From contig OX621253.1 of NCBI GenBank assembly GCA_951640165.1, forward strand, positions 12,914,001-12,978,000: DNA of 64,000 bases, written 5' to 3'. The position numbers were made by a program, and so were the translations under genes. The stretch comes from Pseudoips prasinana (Eukaryota; Arthropoda; Insecta; Lepidoptera; Nolidae). Under the pieces are notes generated by a model. It had not been told where the DNA came from, searched no databases, and was given only the letters and a program-made list of their open reading frames with translations. Shown in pieces: positions 11,760 through 25,500 of the stretch (its first letter is position 1; each line of letters begins with the position of its first letter).

Positions 11760-12000
11760 CAAGGTGTGACAAATAGTGGACCAAACTTCAGAAATTTAAT
11801 TTACACATGAAACTGAATAAATAAAATAAAATAAGTTTGTAAAATACGAAATCATTTGTTTTGGCTTCCCATACAAAATTAGCTTATCGAAATATTTTAT
11901 AATTTTTTTGTGTATTTTCCAAGTTGATGTTCTATATGTTGTTCAGTTTCATAGGCAAATTAAGCTACTTAAGTTTCATCCCATTTTTTGCGACACCCTG
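11760..12000. mobile_element. 241-bp mariner/Tc1-like MITE
   Basis: Flanked by TA on both sides (11758-11759 and 12001-12002). The left end CAAGGTGTGACAAATAGTGG and the right end read in reverse (CAGGGTGTCGCAAAAAATGG) form imperfect terminal inverted repeats. A TA target and a CAGGGTGT-type end fit the mariner/Tc1 superfamily. No transposase is present. Confidence 0.7.
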
Positions 12001-12528
12001 TATAGGTTTTCATATATTAGCGTTCATTGAGTGTAAACTCGAACGTAGGCGTAAATATGGTACCATTTGAAGATCCAATGACAGTTACAATCTTAATGCA
12101 CATTTAGTACAAAATAAAATATAATTACAACATATTTAGTTGATTATGTTCTATACTAGAACAAGTGTCCAAAGCGGCATTGTTAGGATCTTACCAAACT
12201 TGGCTAGGAAGAGGAGGGAGCACTGAGAGACAGAGAAGGTGAGCGTTGATGCATCACACTCTGTGCCTCCTTAAACCTACATCTGAGTCTCAAGTCTCAG
12301 ACTCTGTCGAGTGTTCCCTCCTCTACCACGCGATAGACCCGGTTTCCCCACAATGAATCCATGGAATGCTAGGTCTTCGTGTATGATCAATGTTTAAATA
12401 CATAGACATTTACAATTGTTTCAAAAACTAAAACCAATTATATTACAGCCACCAATTTGTTTTAGTTTTTGCACCAAGTGTAAATGTATATGTAATTGTT
12501 TTTTATAAAACCATAGTTCTGTAAAAGT

Positions 12529-12570
12529 GACTGTGATTGGGCAGTATTTCTATACTGCCCAATCACAGTC
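12529..12570. repeat. Perfect 19-bp hairpin, 4-nt loop
   Basis: GACTGTGATTGGGCAGTAT, loop TTCT, then the exact reverse complement. It lies about 0.8 kb beyond the trx stop codon, so it may be in the trx 3' UTR. Confidence 0.85.
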
Positions 12571-13378
12571 AAGGAAACATGTTTTAATTAGATTCTATTT
12601 TGGTATTATGGTTGCAGAAAAATGGACCTTTCGAACTCTTAAAAGCCCAATCCATCCATAACATACATAAGTAACTTTATACAGCAAAATAAGTAGAAAA
12701 TCAACCTGAAAAAATACTTTGCGTATCTAATATTCTACAGTTGTTCGGATTTATGGGTAGATTGAGCTTTACCTGTATAGATACGTAACACGTTGTATTA
12801 TAACCGTTCATGTCCATTCAAATTGCATGCCTTTCACAACTCCAAGTTATTACCTAAGTAAATGTTACGTCTAAATCAGTTATGTACTTCTATATTATGC
12901 TATATTTAAGTAGTTAAGCCCGTAAGGCTTGAAAATTACCCGATGGAAAATACTCTAAGATCTATGGCAAACGATATTTATGGGCCCAGTCACACAGTGG
13001 GTTCTGTATACAACAAAAAACATTTTTTAAATTTCGAACTATTTTTGGTATAGGTTAGTGTTTGTCTATGCTCCTGTAAGATTAATGATTAAAAGACAAT
13101 GGTAAACTACTTCTTTGATTTTTTTTATGTATCTTACAGCATCATAGAGAAACACTGATCCAATCCCAAATTAAAAAGTCCTAAGTTCAAAATGTAACAA
13201 ATGTTTTTTTACTTCGCGTTTTGAATATACAAGAAACGCACGGTGCGTTTCTACCAGACTCTTAACTATCGCAGTATTTTTTTTTCACGCAGTTTTACAG
13301 CATTGAATCCCTGTTTGATCGTAGATCACGACAAGCTTAATTGACACAATCAAATCACTCACTCAATACCGATCAAAG

Positions 13379-13552
13379 TTAGTTGAGGTATTTGCGACAT
13401 TTCTTGGCTCCGCAAGTGCATGGTATCTTGACCTCTTCGAAGGGGAACTTGTAGTCGTACGTGAGCTCCTCCCCGACAGTGATGCGGCGGAGGGCGAAGA
13501 TGAGGATGTGCTTGTGACCGTGGATGTCCACCACGCGCGAGTAGCAGTTGGG
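13379..13552 (-). CDS. trx: trx exon 13, SET end and post-SET
   Basis: Acceptor TTTCCAG|CCCAAC. Codes [34 protein letters not shown] with the catalytic tyrosines, and post-[16 protein letters not shown], ending in TAA at 13381-13379. Three post-SET cysteines are visible. The preceding intron (13553-16152) holds a SINE and an LTR-like segment. Confidence 0.96.
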   Translation of the reverse strand, partial: PNCYSRVVDIHGHKHILIFALRRITVGEELTYDYKFPFEEVKIPCTCGAKKCRKYLN

Positions 13553-16500
13553 CTGGAAAGAATTGGATAATAATGTAATGCCTACTGAATGTATCATAGT
13601 AAGTTGGAGAATTGTCTTTTTTCACAAGTTATTGGGCACCTGTTTTCTTGCATGACACTCATTCACATCAGCAATTCTTACTCACAGGATGATCTCAGGA
13701 GCATTTATTGTTGACTACGATCTGTACGCACTTATTGGTGCCAACAATCAATTAACATGGCGAGATAGATATTAGATATATAACCACAATAATTCTGCCA
13801 ATTAAATAAATTGGCGTCACAAAGCAAACAAATTGCGTTAATAAATTTTAACAAATAAGACTTTACTTGACTTCACTGAAGAAACTCTTTGTTCTGTTAC
13901 AGAGAAAGACAAACTTTTGTATCTATAGTCCAAAACAACTTAAGGTAAATACAATTAAATGCATATAGAGTCCAAGCAAGCTTGATAGAACTTTATAGCT
14001 TTGCAACGAAAGTCAGTCAGTCTTGCTTCTGTCATGTGTATTGACTCCTTATAAAACATTAAAATCTTAGCATTAAGTCACAGGATAAAAAGTACTAACG
14101 TACAAAAGCACTACTTCGAGCAACAATTTATAGAAATAGCGACTCTTCCTACTAAGCAACAAAGTGCAATTCAGCTCGCATAAGCGCTCCGTGCCTATCG
14201 CGATATTCACCTAGTTGCCGTTGCCGCTCTGTTCTAATTCTAACGCGTTACACTGTCGCCGTCTGGCACGCTAGTTGTGGCGTTAGGGTTGTTCGCTTGC
14301 CGCTGCATACCTATTCATCGTCCATCCACCTAATTGACCACGTAATCTATCTAAAATTGACCATGGAATCTAAAAATAATACGCTTGATGCGTATGACTC
14401 TGGTTTTTTTTAAATCTTTCTAAAGAACTTTTAACTTACAATAATAATATTTTCACAATTTAGATGAATTAAAAAGTTCAAAGAACCAAAACCACAAAAG
14501 TTCCGGTTGTTTACATTTTCACTATATTAATTCATAATCATCTCGTTAACGCGTCGACCGATTGACATGATTCAAATGGATAAAAGAGTTCTAGAATTAG
14601 ATCTATGAAAGATCTCATGTGACATCAAAATCGCAAAGATATCTCAAACAAAAAATCACATTTTAAGTTGCTTTCCTAATTATGTAACATGTATGAAACG
14701 CGTAACAATGCTTTTAAAACCATCATATAAAGCATTAAACGTGAAAACTAGTAGTAGTAATTCTATACGAATGTATATGTTAATTGGATATGGAACAATT
14801 ATAACGGTCACCGTAGCCTAGTTGGTAGTGCTCCTGCCTACGAAGCTGGTGGTCCTGGGTTCGAATCCCGGTAAGTGCAAATATTTGTGTGATGAGCACG
14901 AATATTGGTTTCCGAGTTATGGATGTTTTCTATGTATATATGTATTTATCTATCTATATAAGTATGTATATCGTCGCCTGGTACCCATAGTACAAGCTTT
15001 GCTTAGTTTGGGGCTAGGATGATCTGTGTGACATTGTCCCCAGATATTATTATTATTATTATAATGAACTTTATTTGAAATCTAAGTAGAAAGAATTAAC
15101 ACCTACTAAGTATCTACTTTGGTATTTTAATGATCAAAGTAAAAAATTAGACACTCATGTCTCCTTTTTTCGACACACATCCGTTAAATGAGCAATACTT
15201 TGCACCAGACATGCGACGAGACATTTTTATTGTTTACTATTTATAATATTGTCTAGATAGCAAATGAAAAGGACATACAAAATTCTTAATGTAAAATTGA
15301 CATTAGATGTTTCCAGAATAATTAGAAAGAGATAGAGCGAGTTTTATGAATGGAAAGAAAGAGATTAGTGAAGACAAGGACAGAAGGCGAATTTTCTGTA
15401 AAGAAAAATCTGCCTTACGAAATGTTTTAAATTTGGAACAATTTAGGGGTATATAAGCGGAATGTTAAAGCAGAACACTTTAGTGTTAATTCAAGTGAAA
15501 TCGAAGGCGAATTAAGAGGAAGTAATCTAAGTGGAAAACTAAACAAGTGATCAGTGACAGTAAACAGCGCCAAATGTTCACTACATAGTGTGAAGTGTGC
15601 CGTGTACGTCAGAACATTCAGCAGAGCTTGTCATGGGAACTGTAATGTACGTTCTGAAGTGCGCTACGTGTGTACTATTGAGAGCTAGTCGCCGGAACTC
15701 TGAGTACGTGTTTTTTATGTTATCTTAGAGGTGAACCAAGAGCCAATAAAAGTTCCTGTGCAAACACTAGTTTCATTTCCAATCCCCTGACCCACCGCTC
15801 GTCACAATATAAAAGAGCTCTGCGGGTGAGCGGTGACAATAGACTGGCGGCGCGGCTTCGAATACGCGCGAAAGTGTAGGCACTTATCGCTATAGGTACG
15901 GCTGAGTCAATGTAGTTTGGTTAAGTTTGCCAAAAAAGAAAGAATCATTGTCAATTTATTGGATACCCGGTAAATGTAGCGCCACTATGCCATTCTATGT
16001 AAATAATTATCCAAGATATTCGATTGAGCTCGGGTTTCTATAGATTCAATTTGATGTTGAAAACGTGAGCATCTAAGTAATCGTAACGATTTAACTTAAC
16101 GAAACCAGGTAATTGGTATACCAAAACATACTAAAATAGATAAGTGACTCACATCACAGGAATGGTTGATGAATCTCGCAGCGTTTCCTTTCAGCGTGGC
16201 GTCTACGACCAGGTTGTCGTCAATGCGGAACATGTAGCAGCCACCCACGCCGCGCCGTCCGCTCATCGCTTCATAACGTTTCTCACGCTGATCTGCTAGC
16301 ACTGCGCGGATCACTTCGCCGGCATACTCAATAACCATGTCACCTACAAAAAACAATACAAATTAGATGACATACAACAACGGCGTCGCAAACCAGGCCT
16401 TATTCGCGATACCCAGAAGTAGGACCAAATTACTGGAGAACACTCCTCTCACTCGAACTATGGTGGTTCTTAATTCTGTAGCGGGTCAAATTGATCTATT

Positions 16501-19500
16501 TTCTTGTTCACTGAGCCAGTTCGCAAGAGTAACTCTGTATACATTATGTTACTAGCTTGTTAAGGCTATTCTAATAATTTAAAAGAAAATTTCGTTTTTA
16601 ATAATGTTGATAAGTGTAATAATGTTGATAGTTTTAATAATTTTGATAATGTTATGTATATTTAGTCATATAAGATTGTTCTTTTTTCAATCCGTCACTA
16701 TCGAATTGGGTTTAACCTGTAACGGTAGCTGTACGTATGAATGAATAAATAAATATTTGCCTGATGGTTAGTACAGTTGTAGAGTTTAATTTAAGTAAAT
16801 ACCAGAACTAAATAATAGAAGCTGAAGCCTAGAGAAATCACTACTTTTCTCACAGTCCGCCGATTATCCAAACATGCCTCTCTGGCGGATAATTTCGTAG
16901 TGGATTCTTAGTACAATTCAATACCTTTATAAGTATCACATTGATTTTATTTGTAAAGCCCCAGTAAAATAAATAAATAGTAATTTAGATGGTGCGGCCA
17001 AAAATGGAGCAAAAGTCGTCAACGAGATGTTGACGACCTAGGCGAAGAAAACGCGTTTTCCCCGTTTTTTATTTTATCTGGAAAACTACAGCTAATATAT
17101 CACTGATATGATACAGATACAGCTGTACTGATACAGGTTATTACAAACTTTTTAGCGATTTTAATTTATATCCACAGTGGAACACAAGGTTTCGGTTTCC
17201 AGTCCTTCTGGGTTAAAGACAACAGACCAAGATGACATGCTCAAATGTTAAGTGTTACTGCTTTTTTACTGTTCTGTGTGCAAAGTGATTCCCATAAGTT
17301 TTGTGCGTGTATCCCATAAGTGCCCTGCTGGGCACCGGATATAATGTACTTTGAGTGCCAGATAACCGAATAGACACTTCTACGGCGTCTTGGACTTTGT
17401 TAATATTTACAGCACTAATTTTCGTTGTATGCGATGAGGAAGTTAAATATCATTGCTGTTATAAAATAAATTTTATTAATGTTTTAATACTATCAATACA
17501 ATGTGTGCCTAAATATCTATGTTACTAGAAATAATAATGTATACAACTATAATACTACAAACATGTTCTGACTATTTACAAGCGCTTTTTTTTAAATCTA
17601 TGTGAATAAAAAAAAAAAGAAGTATTATATTTTATCCCGTCTTCATACATGGCATATGATTAAATATTCTGCCTCATTCTTTGATCTGAGTGAAATTGTT
17701 ATTAAAGACTATTATTTTATGTAGCTTACCTTCTTCAATATCTCGTTTGCAGAATAGTCCACGTCCATGTATGTGTGATCTGTAAACGCCTACCGACGCT
17801 TTTGATGTTTCCTTGAGTTGTCTAAATCTCATCGCTGGTGGCAGGGTAGCTAATCGTCTGTAAAACAAGCAACACGTAAATAATGATTCAAGTGCAATGC
17901 AGCACATAAGCAAAGTTGTCTTCAGAAGACTGCTTACCTAGAAATGGAGCTTTCACCCTCTTGGCCTCCAAATGGCGGCGGCTCTTCTCTGAAAGGCGAC
18001 GCCATCCAGCTAAACATATCATGGTTTTGTTTCCTGGCAACGGGCCCCGTGCGAGCGCTGCCCCAAGGACTTTCTTTGAACCCTTCACTCAAGTCCAAGT
18101 TATTGTCCCAGCTGCTGAGTGGGCGGCCTTGGCGCGTTTTGTATTTAGTGCAACGACTTGCCTAAAATGTAATGTAAACAGTCAATAAGAATAATTCCAA
18201 ACGAACGAAATATTAAATGACTTTCAAAAACGAAATGTAACTTACCCCAGGCAGTTGTTCTATGAGGTATCTCAAGGCATTATTGTTCAGTCCCAAAATA
18301 TGTGCTCCTGACAAACTAGCAGGCAGATTGTACTGAATAGGCGGTAGCCGTGCCTGTTTTCTGGCGTTCTGTACGGCCTCCACTACTTTCGCCCATAAGT
18401 CTGTCAACGAAGACGAAGTATAGTTGAAACCATCTTCAGATGTCACTTCATATATCAGTTTAGGCCCGTCGTCTTTAGAGGGTTCAGGTGCGGGTTTCGG
18501 AGCAGTTGGTTTATTCTCTTTTGAAATTTTACTCTGCTTCTTCGTATGAACCGACTCACTTTCAGATTTCTTATCGCCTAATGGTCTCTTCATTACTTTT
18601 GTTGCATGCGGCAGTTTAGCCATAGCTGGTGTTCTGTTAGTATCTTTTTCTATTAACACTTTAGGTGGTTCGCTATCAATCATTTCAGAATCTAAACGGG
18701 GTAACGACATTTTAGTAACAGTTCCAGTAGATTCAGGAATCCTAGAAGTGTTTATATTAGTTCCAGCAGTACTAGTATTAGCTTGATGAATTTCTGCCGA
18801 TAGCTGCAAAGCACGAACTGCGTCTTGTTCTTCTTTTTCTTTCTTAGCCCTTTCTAGTTCCATCATACGCTTAGATTCCTCGATCGCTTTCTCTAAGTCA
18901 CTATCGATGTTTTCGTCTTTGATATTAAGGTCAGGCATATCGTGACTCACAGGCCGCTGTCTCGGCACGGTGACCGTTTTAGTGGTTTTGGTAGACTTGC
19001 TATGTCCATCTCTATGCAATGGCAGCACTCTATTCATTGGTCTCATTGACATAGGATTAACGACGTTAGTAGGAATTCCAGATTGTTGTGTGGGAGGAGC
19101 TTTTGGTAATGTTATGCTGGAACTGTTCTGCGTCGGCAGATTGATAGTTGCATTGTTCTGCACAGGTAAGCAGATCAAACTATTTGCATTATTTTGATTT
19201 TGTAGTAAGTTGGTACTAGCTTGTATCGGGAAATTGATATCAGCTGCAGCTTTAGACGCAATTTTGGGGTCAACGAGATTATTTTGCACAGTAATGTTTA
19301 CTGTGTTATTGCTAGAGTTCACATTAATGTTCATGGGAGCACTATTCGGTATAGCTTGAAAAGGAACGTTAATCATGGTTCCGGTGCTTTCATTATTTTG
19401 TTGGAAGGCCAGTGGATCACTCGCAATACCTCCCACGTTACTATTGGAGTTGTTTGTGACCACACGAATGTTATGTTGCTGTGGCACATGTTGACTGATG

Positions 19501-22500
19501 TTACTCTCCAAGGTAGTGTTATTCATTCGGCTCCTCTCCGGCAAATTAATAACTCTGTTATTTATATTATTCTGTGAATTCATTTGCATATAGCCTATCT
19601 GATTATTAACAGATATAGTATGGTTTTGCTTTTCATTACCCACCATATTTACTTTAGCACAATCTTTATTATTTGGTAGGTTTGGCATAGATAAATTTGT
19701 ATTAGATGGTGGACCCATTATATTCTTGCCTCTTAATTGTTCTTGTGGAAATTTGGGAGATTCTGAGACTGGCAGGGTATTTCTTGGAATTTGATTGTCC
19801 AAATTAGTAATACTTTGACTCTGTGATGTATTGTTATTATTCATACTGCAACTATTTATATTAATTGGAGCGTTGTTTGATACTTGATTATTTATAATTT
19901 GGGTCTGATTGTTTGTAGTGTGTGTTTGGGAATTATTTAATATCATGTGATTCGATGATGCTGACATAAGGTTACTAACATTATGATCATTGGTATTTGA
20001 GCAGCTCATAAGCATTTCATGTCCAGACATGTTGTTCTGTCCGCTCACGCCATAAATGTTACTATTGTTGACGCTGTTCATCATCATATTATTCGACATG
20101 CTAGAGTTATTCACATTTATACCGTGTATTAGATTACCGGTGCCCATATTCATATTATTAGAATTCAAATTAGGGCATATTTCCATAGTATTTTGACTAT
20201 TAGAAAACTGTGTACTGTTATTGGCACAACTTCCACTGCAGGAACTTTGTATATCATTTTTGATATCGGGAATGTTCGGCATATGCATCATAGAGTTGTT
20301 CATAGCCTGGTGGTTCGTATTGACTATCTGCATGGAACTATTCATGTTATTATGCATGTTCATGTTATTCATGGAGTTCATCTGATGCTGCATCATGGAA
20401 GAATGTTCCATACTGCTTCTATTGTTCTGAATTTGATTCATCGCATTAATATTTTGTAGAGACATTGAATTACTGTCGTATCTATTCGCGTGAATGTTTG
20501 GCATAGAGCCAGAGTTATCCATCTGGTTTCCTAAATTAATATTTGGGGCGCTTCCCGACATATGATGCATATGCATACTATTATCCATCTGTTGCCTGTT
20601 GTGTATTTGATTGGGTGCATGTTGATGCATGTTCATTATATTATTGTCCATGTGAGCTCGATTATTCTGTATTTGCATAACATTTGACATTTGATGCTGA
20701 TGATGAAGACCGACATTGTCTATCTGTCTATTTTGTTGCAACGACATTTGCTGATTGACATGCATACTATTGTCCATCTGACCTCTATTGTTGTTATTTA
20801 CGTGATGATTCATTTGCGGCATATTATGTAATTGCGTATTATGCATACCTTCCATAGATCTATTAGAGTGTAGGGTATGGCTCATATTTCCCATACCATG
20901 CGCTTGCATGTTATCCATCATCATTCTATTGTTTTGCATACTCATGTTAGTCATTGGTTGTTGCATATGCATATGATTCAAATCTAAGTCAGATCGATTA
21001 ATATTGTGGTTATTACTCCCCATATTATGCATGTTCATTGATTGATTCATTATATTAGTGTTATCAGGGGTGCTTCGGTTCGAGAGGATGTTTTGTTGAG
21101 AATGGGTTTGTTGTGCATTCATCATATTTTCATGGAACGATCGACTAGATGATGGTTGATTATGCTGCTGTAATTGATTATTTTCCACTGGGCGATTATG
21201 TTGAATTTGCCCATTCATAATGTGGATTTGATTAGGTGTCGGAAGTGGATTGTTATCATGAGACATCATTTGTAAGTTACTGCTATGAGACATGTTTGAT
21301 GTATTCATAGAAGACAAGTTATCATGCTGTTGGCTCGATTGCATTGAATTCTCACTGGATACCGATATATTCATCCTATTATTGGCACTTTCTTGGCATG
21401 ACGACATATTGATATTTTGCATGGAACTATTTCCAGAGTTCAATATTTGGACTTGTCCATGGGATGAACTGTTTGCTATTGAGCACATTTGGTTCTGATT
21501 GTTACTCACTGAGATAGTGTTCTGATTTGTCTGTAGTTGCGGACGCATATTGTGCGGTATGATACTAATTGCAGGACTGTTGTTCATGTTGCCACTCATT
21601 TGGCAGTTGCTCAGTTTGTGAACGTTCATCTGATTAGATAAGGAATCTGTGTTATGTTTGTTCTCCACAGTGCCCATGTTTTGAAAGGTTTTGTCATTAT
21701 TAGCGTGCTGTTGCGAATGCGACGCCATAATTTCTTGTGAGAAATTTAGGTGACCACCTTCAGCTTTAGAAAGGGCATTGATTTTGCTCAACTTTAAGGA
21801 AGTATCCGCATCAAAATTACTGTTCATGACTGAAGAAGGCGGATATATGTTTCCTGCAGTAATTTGTATCACATTGTTGGAAGTAGAATGCGAAGACGAG
21901 TGATGGCTGACACTCACATTTTGCTCAAACTGATGAGTGTGCATGTTCAAGCTAGACATAGAGTTATTCGGCATTTGGATCAAACAATTCTGATTGATTT
22001 TATCATGGTCATTGTTAGGATGAGACCGCCCAATGGTACCTTGGATGTTCATTCCAGGGGCATTTATATTAGCAGGTTTTACCGTCATACCCTGCAGTTC
22101 CAACTTTGGAGTATCCAAGTTACTAGGATTGTTTGGCTGATTAATTTGCCTCCACGGTGTAGGTGACTTTATGCTCTGTGCGACACTTATGGTTGGCATG
22201 TTTGAGGCATTTGAATTGTCTTGTAAGTTTCCACTAATTTCAAATACGTGAGAATTTTCAATCTTCATATTATTCTTGTTCGCTGATGGCGCAATAGAAC
22301 TGGAAACTATTGGCTGCGATAATGGTATTGGTTGCATGGAGAATGAAGGAGCAGAGTTTGGTATGGATTGAGAAATAGCCATCAATGGTTGTCCAGTTGA
22401 CGAAACTAGTGTCACAGGAGACATTGACACATTACTAAGTTTAGGCAAATTCGTTCGTTGTATATTCTGTGGCGTGCTTGAAAGCGTCATACTGTGAATT

Positions 22501-25500
22501 TGTGATGTGATAGGATTAATGCTCTGCCTTCCTGTGATAATAGTACCCGATTGTGAGCCTATTGGTGCAGGTCCCATTTGGATGTGAGTCACTTTGGGCG
22601 CCTGTCGGTTGTGATTAGGTCCAGACTTATCAGGCAATGGCTGCAAAGTCAAGTTAGGGACAGATGTCTTTATATTCTTTATCGATGGTGGCGATGATTG
22701 TACGGTATGCGCAGTAACAACATTAGGTGTCGATGAAACAGCAACGCTATCGCCTACATTATTGACCACCACATAACCTGTCGGCACTTCAACAATAGGT
22801 TCTATTTTACTCGCTTGGAATACTTGTGTAGTTGTTGCCGAGAAACTACTATTCTGGGCGAGAACTCCCTGCATCGCTGTAGAAACGAACTGTTGGGATG
22901 ACATAACTGTGTTTTGTACTATTGTTTCCAATCCATAATAGACAGGCTGAGTAGTCGTCAAGTACATACATCCAGACGGATCCGTTACCATCTCTAATGT
23001 TGGCGTAGAACTAAGTAAAACTTGATCATTGCAGAATTGTGGTAATAAACTTCCTTGAGGCAGAATAGTAGCGCCAGGTCCAGATGAAATCAACGTGTTA
23101 CCTTGTGATTGTAAAGGATTAGGTATTATGGTAGTTTGGCCATTTCCGATCCCGCTTTGTGGCACAACTGTCGCTCCTGCGGTTTGTAACGTATTATTCG
23201 GCAGGAGAGTGGCAGTTTGTGATGTGATATTTCCGGGAGTCAACCCTTGAATAGTTCCTTGCGGTATGATTGTAGTCCCATTTTGAGTGTGTATAGCTTG
23301 AGGCAAAATTGTATGACCATTGGGCCCTTGAGAGATAATGCCCTGTTGAATCGCTTGCGGGAGTATGCCCACGTTTCCTTGTTGCAACAAAACTGGTATT
23401 CCGCCACTGGGAACAGCGACTAATCCTCCAGATTCTGTTTGTTGTATTTGGAATGTCTGTGGTACCAGGCCACTTTGCGAGATAAATTGAGTAGGGCCCG
23501 TTTTAAAATCTCCTTGAGGTGCGATAGTCGCGATATACTGCATGTTTTGATTCTGCTGTTGAGACAGAGCTTCGACATAAGCAGACATTATGTTTTGGTT
23601 GGCCACAGGCTGTACTATGATCGACGGTTGTCCCGTCTGGTTATTAGTTTGCAATTGAATAACAGTATTACCAGGTCCGATAGGGGTTTGGTTGATCGTA
23701 GTGTATGTTTTCTCTAATTTGGTTTGTCGTTTTATAGTAGTAGGTTTAGGAATAGGGCGGCCTCGACCTCTATTTGTAGCTTGGAAAATAGGTTTAGGTT
23801 GTACAGGCGGCGGTTGCTTCTTAGGCGACTTCTGCGGTATGCCTGGGAGTATTAGTTGTTGTTTATTGTTTGGTGATGTCAGCCTCTGTGCTGTCATTGC
23901 TGGAACAACAATCGTTGGATTTCCCTGCATTTGGGGCCGAATCATTGGTTGGATGTTTTGAATTATTGAGGTATTTGGCATGCCCTGTATCGAGTTTACT
24001 GGCAAAGCAATTGACGATGCGCTAGACATGTTAGGGAAGTTTGTAACTTGGTTCTTCCCTTGAATCATAGATCCAATATGGCCTTGTTGATGCGATGGTA
24101 TCGTTAAAACTTGGTTTGAATTAGAGGATATCACTTGTATTCCCCCTGGTCCTGAAAGCAACTGAGTCATGTCGTTGCCTTGAATTTGTTGTATATTAGC
24201 ACCACCGTTACCTTGTTTCACGCAAATATTGTAGGGCAGAAGTCCAGGTTGTGTGATGATCTGTGGCGCCATAATCTTTTGTCCGCCCGCGGAACTCGTT
24301 TTGGGGGGTAGTAACATTTGCGGCGTCACTACAATCTGCGGTGACGATAACACTTGTTGATTAGTCGACACTTGGACATTAGTCGTCTTGCTTTGATCGA
24401 AAATCACTGTCCCTGATTTCATTTGTTCTGTTATCGTCATCGTCATTTCATTAGATGGACCCGGTGATGGTGTTTCGACAATAGTCCCGTTTATGGTAAT
24501 TTGTCTCGTGTTAATTGATGTTCTTCTAGCTGCTATGCCCTCAGCTTTGACAGTATTTTCCGTACCACTGACGACTCCGGCGTGTATGATCATGGGCTGC
24601 GCGAACGCGCCTTGGAAAGCGTTTTGCAAGGTCGTCAACGTTCTATTTTCTGGCGACTTGGGATTTTCGCTTTCGCTCTCGCTAGTTGACATCATGTCGC
24701 AAGAAGGAACGTGTCTATCGTACGATTCCTTGTTCCTATATGTACACTGACATCTATCGCATCGCACTGGTTGTTCCATTTGATTTGAGTTTACAGAGCC
24801 ATCATCCAACGGTCGCATTACAAGTTCAGGCTGTCCGCTAAGTGAATTACCCGCGAATGTCACAGTATAGCTCTCAGTACCACTAGCGCGGTATAGAAAC
24901 TGATTGGTTTGACCTCGCATTGGGTTGTCGTTTCCAGGATGATTGTCTTCAGCGCCATCGAGTTGTTGTATCGGCGTAAAGTCATTATCATTGTCTCGAG
25001 GACTTCCTGGCCGTGAACTACACGTACTTTCAGAACCCGACCAATCAGCTGCACCATCGAGCTGCGATATAGGGCTGCACTGTATCTTCGTATAAAAGTC
25101 TATAACATCAGTGTAGTAGCCTTCATTCTTATCTGTCTTTGGGATATCGTTATCCTCTTTTTCTTTAGGTGAAGAAGGACGATAGTTGATGCCGGACGCA
25201 TGAGGTGCTTCGTCGCAAATAGCACCGCTCGTACAAGTCTCGATCTTTACTTTCTTATCCGAATTGTTATCAGGTTCTTTCAATGCCTCTATTGAGGTTT
25301 CCGTTAAAGATATTCTCTGGACAGGGCTCAGTTTGCCCGTGGCTGTAGAAGTTTTGCCCATTTTGCATCTTTTGATTGTAGATGACAGTAGAGTTGTATC
25401 GAACTTATTGTTCCAGCTGCTCGATCTCTGCTGTCCTCGTCCCGTAGACAAAGTTTTGAGGTTATGACTCTGCAAAAGCATTTCGGATTTGCTTCTCTTT

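Noticed and set aside
14815..14882. Possible tRNA gene
   Set aside because: The inverted copy at 45.7 kb carries the same long tail; SINE, not tRNA.
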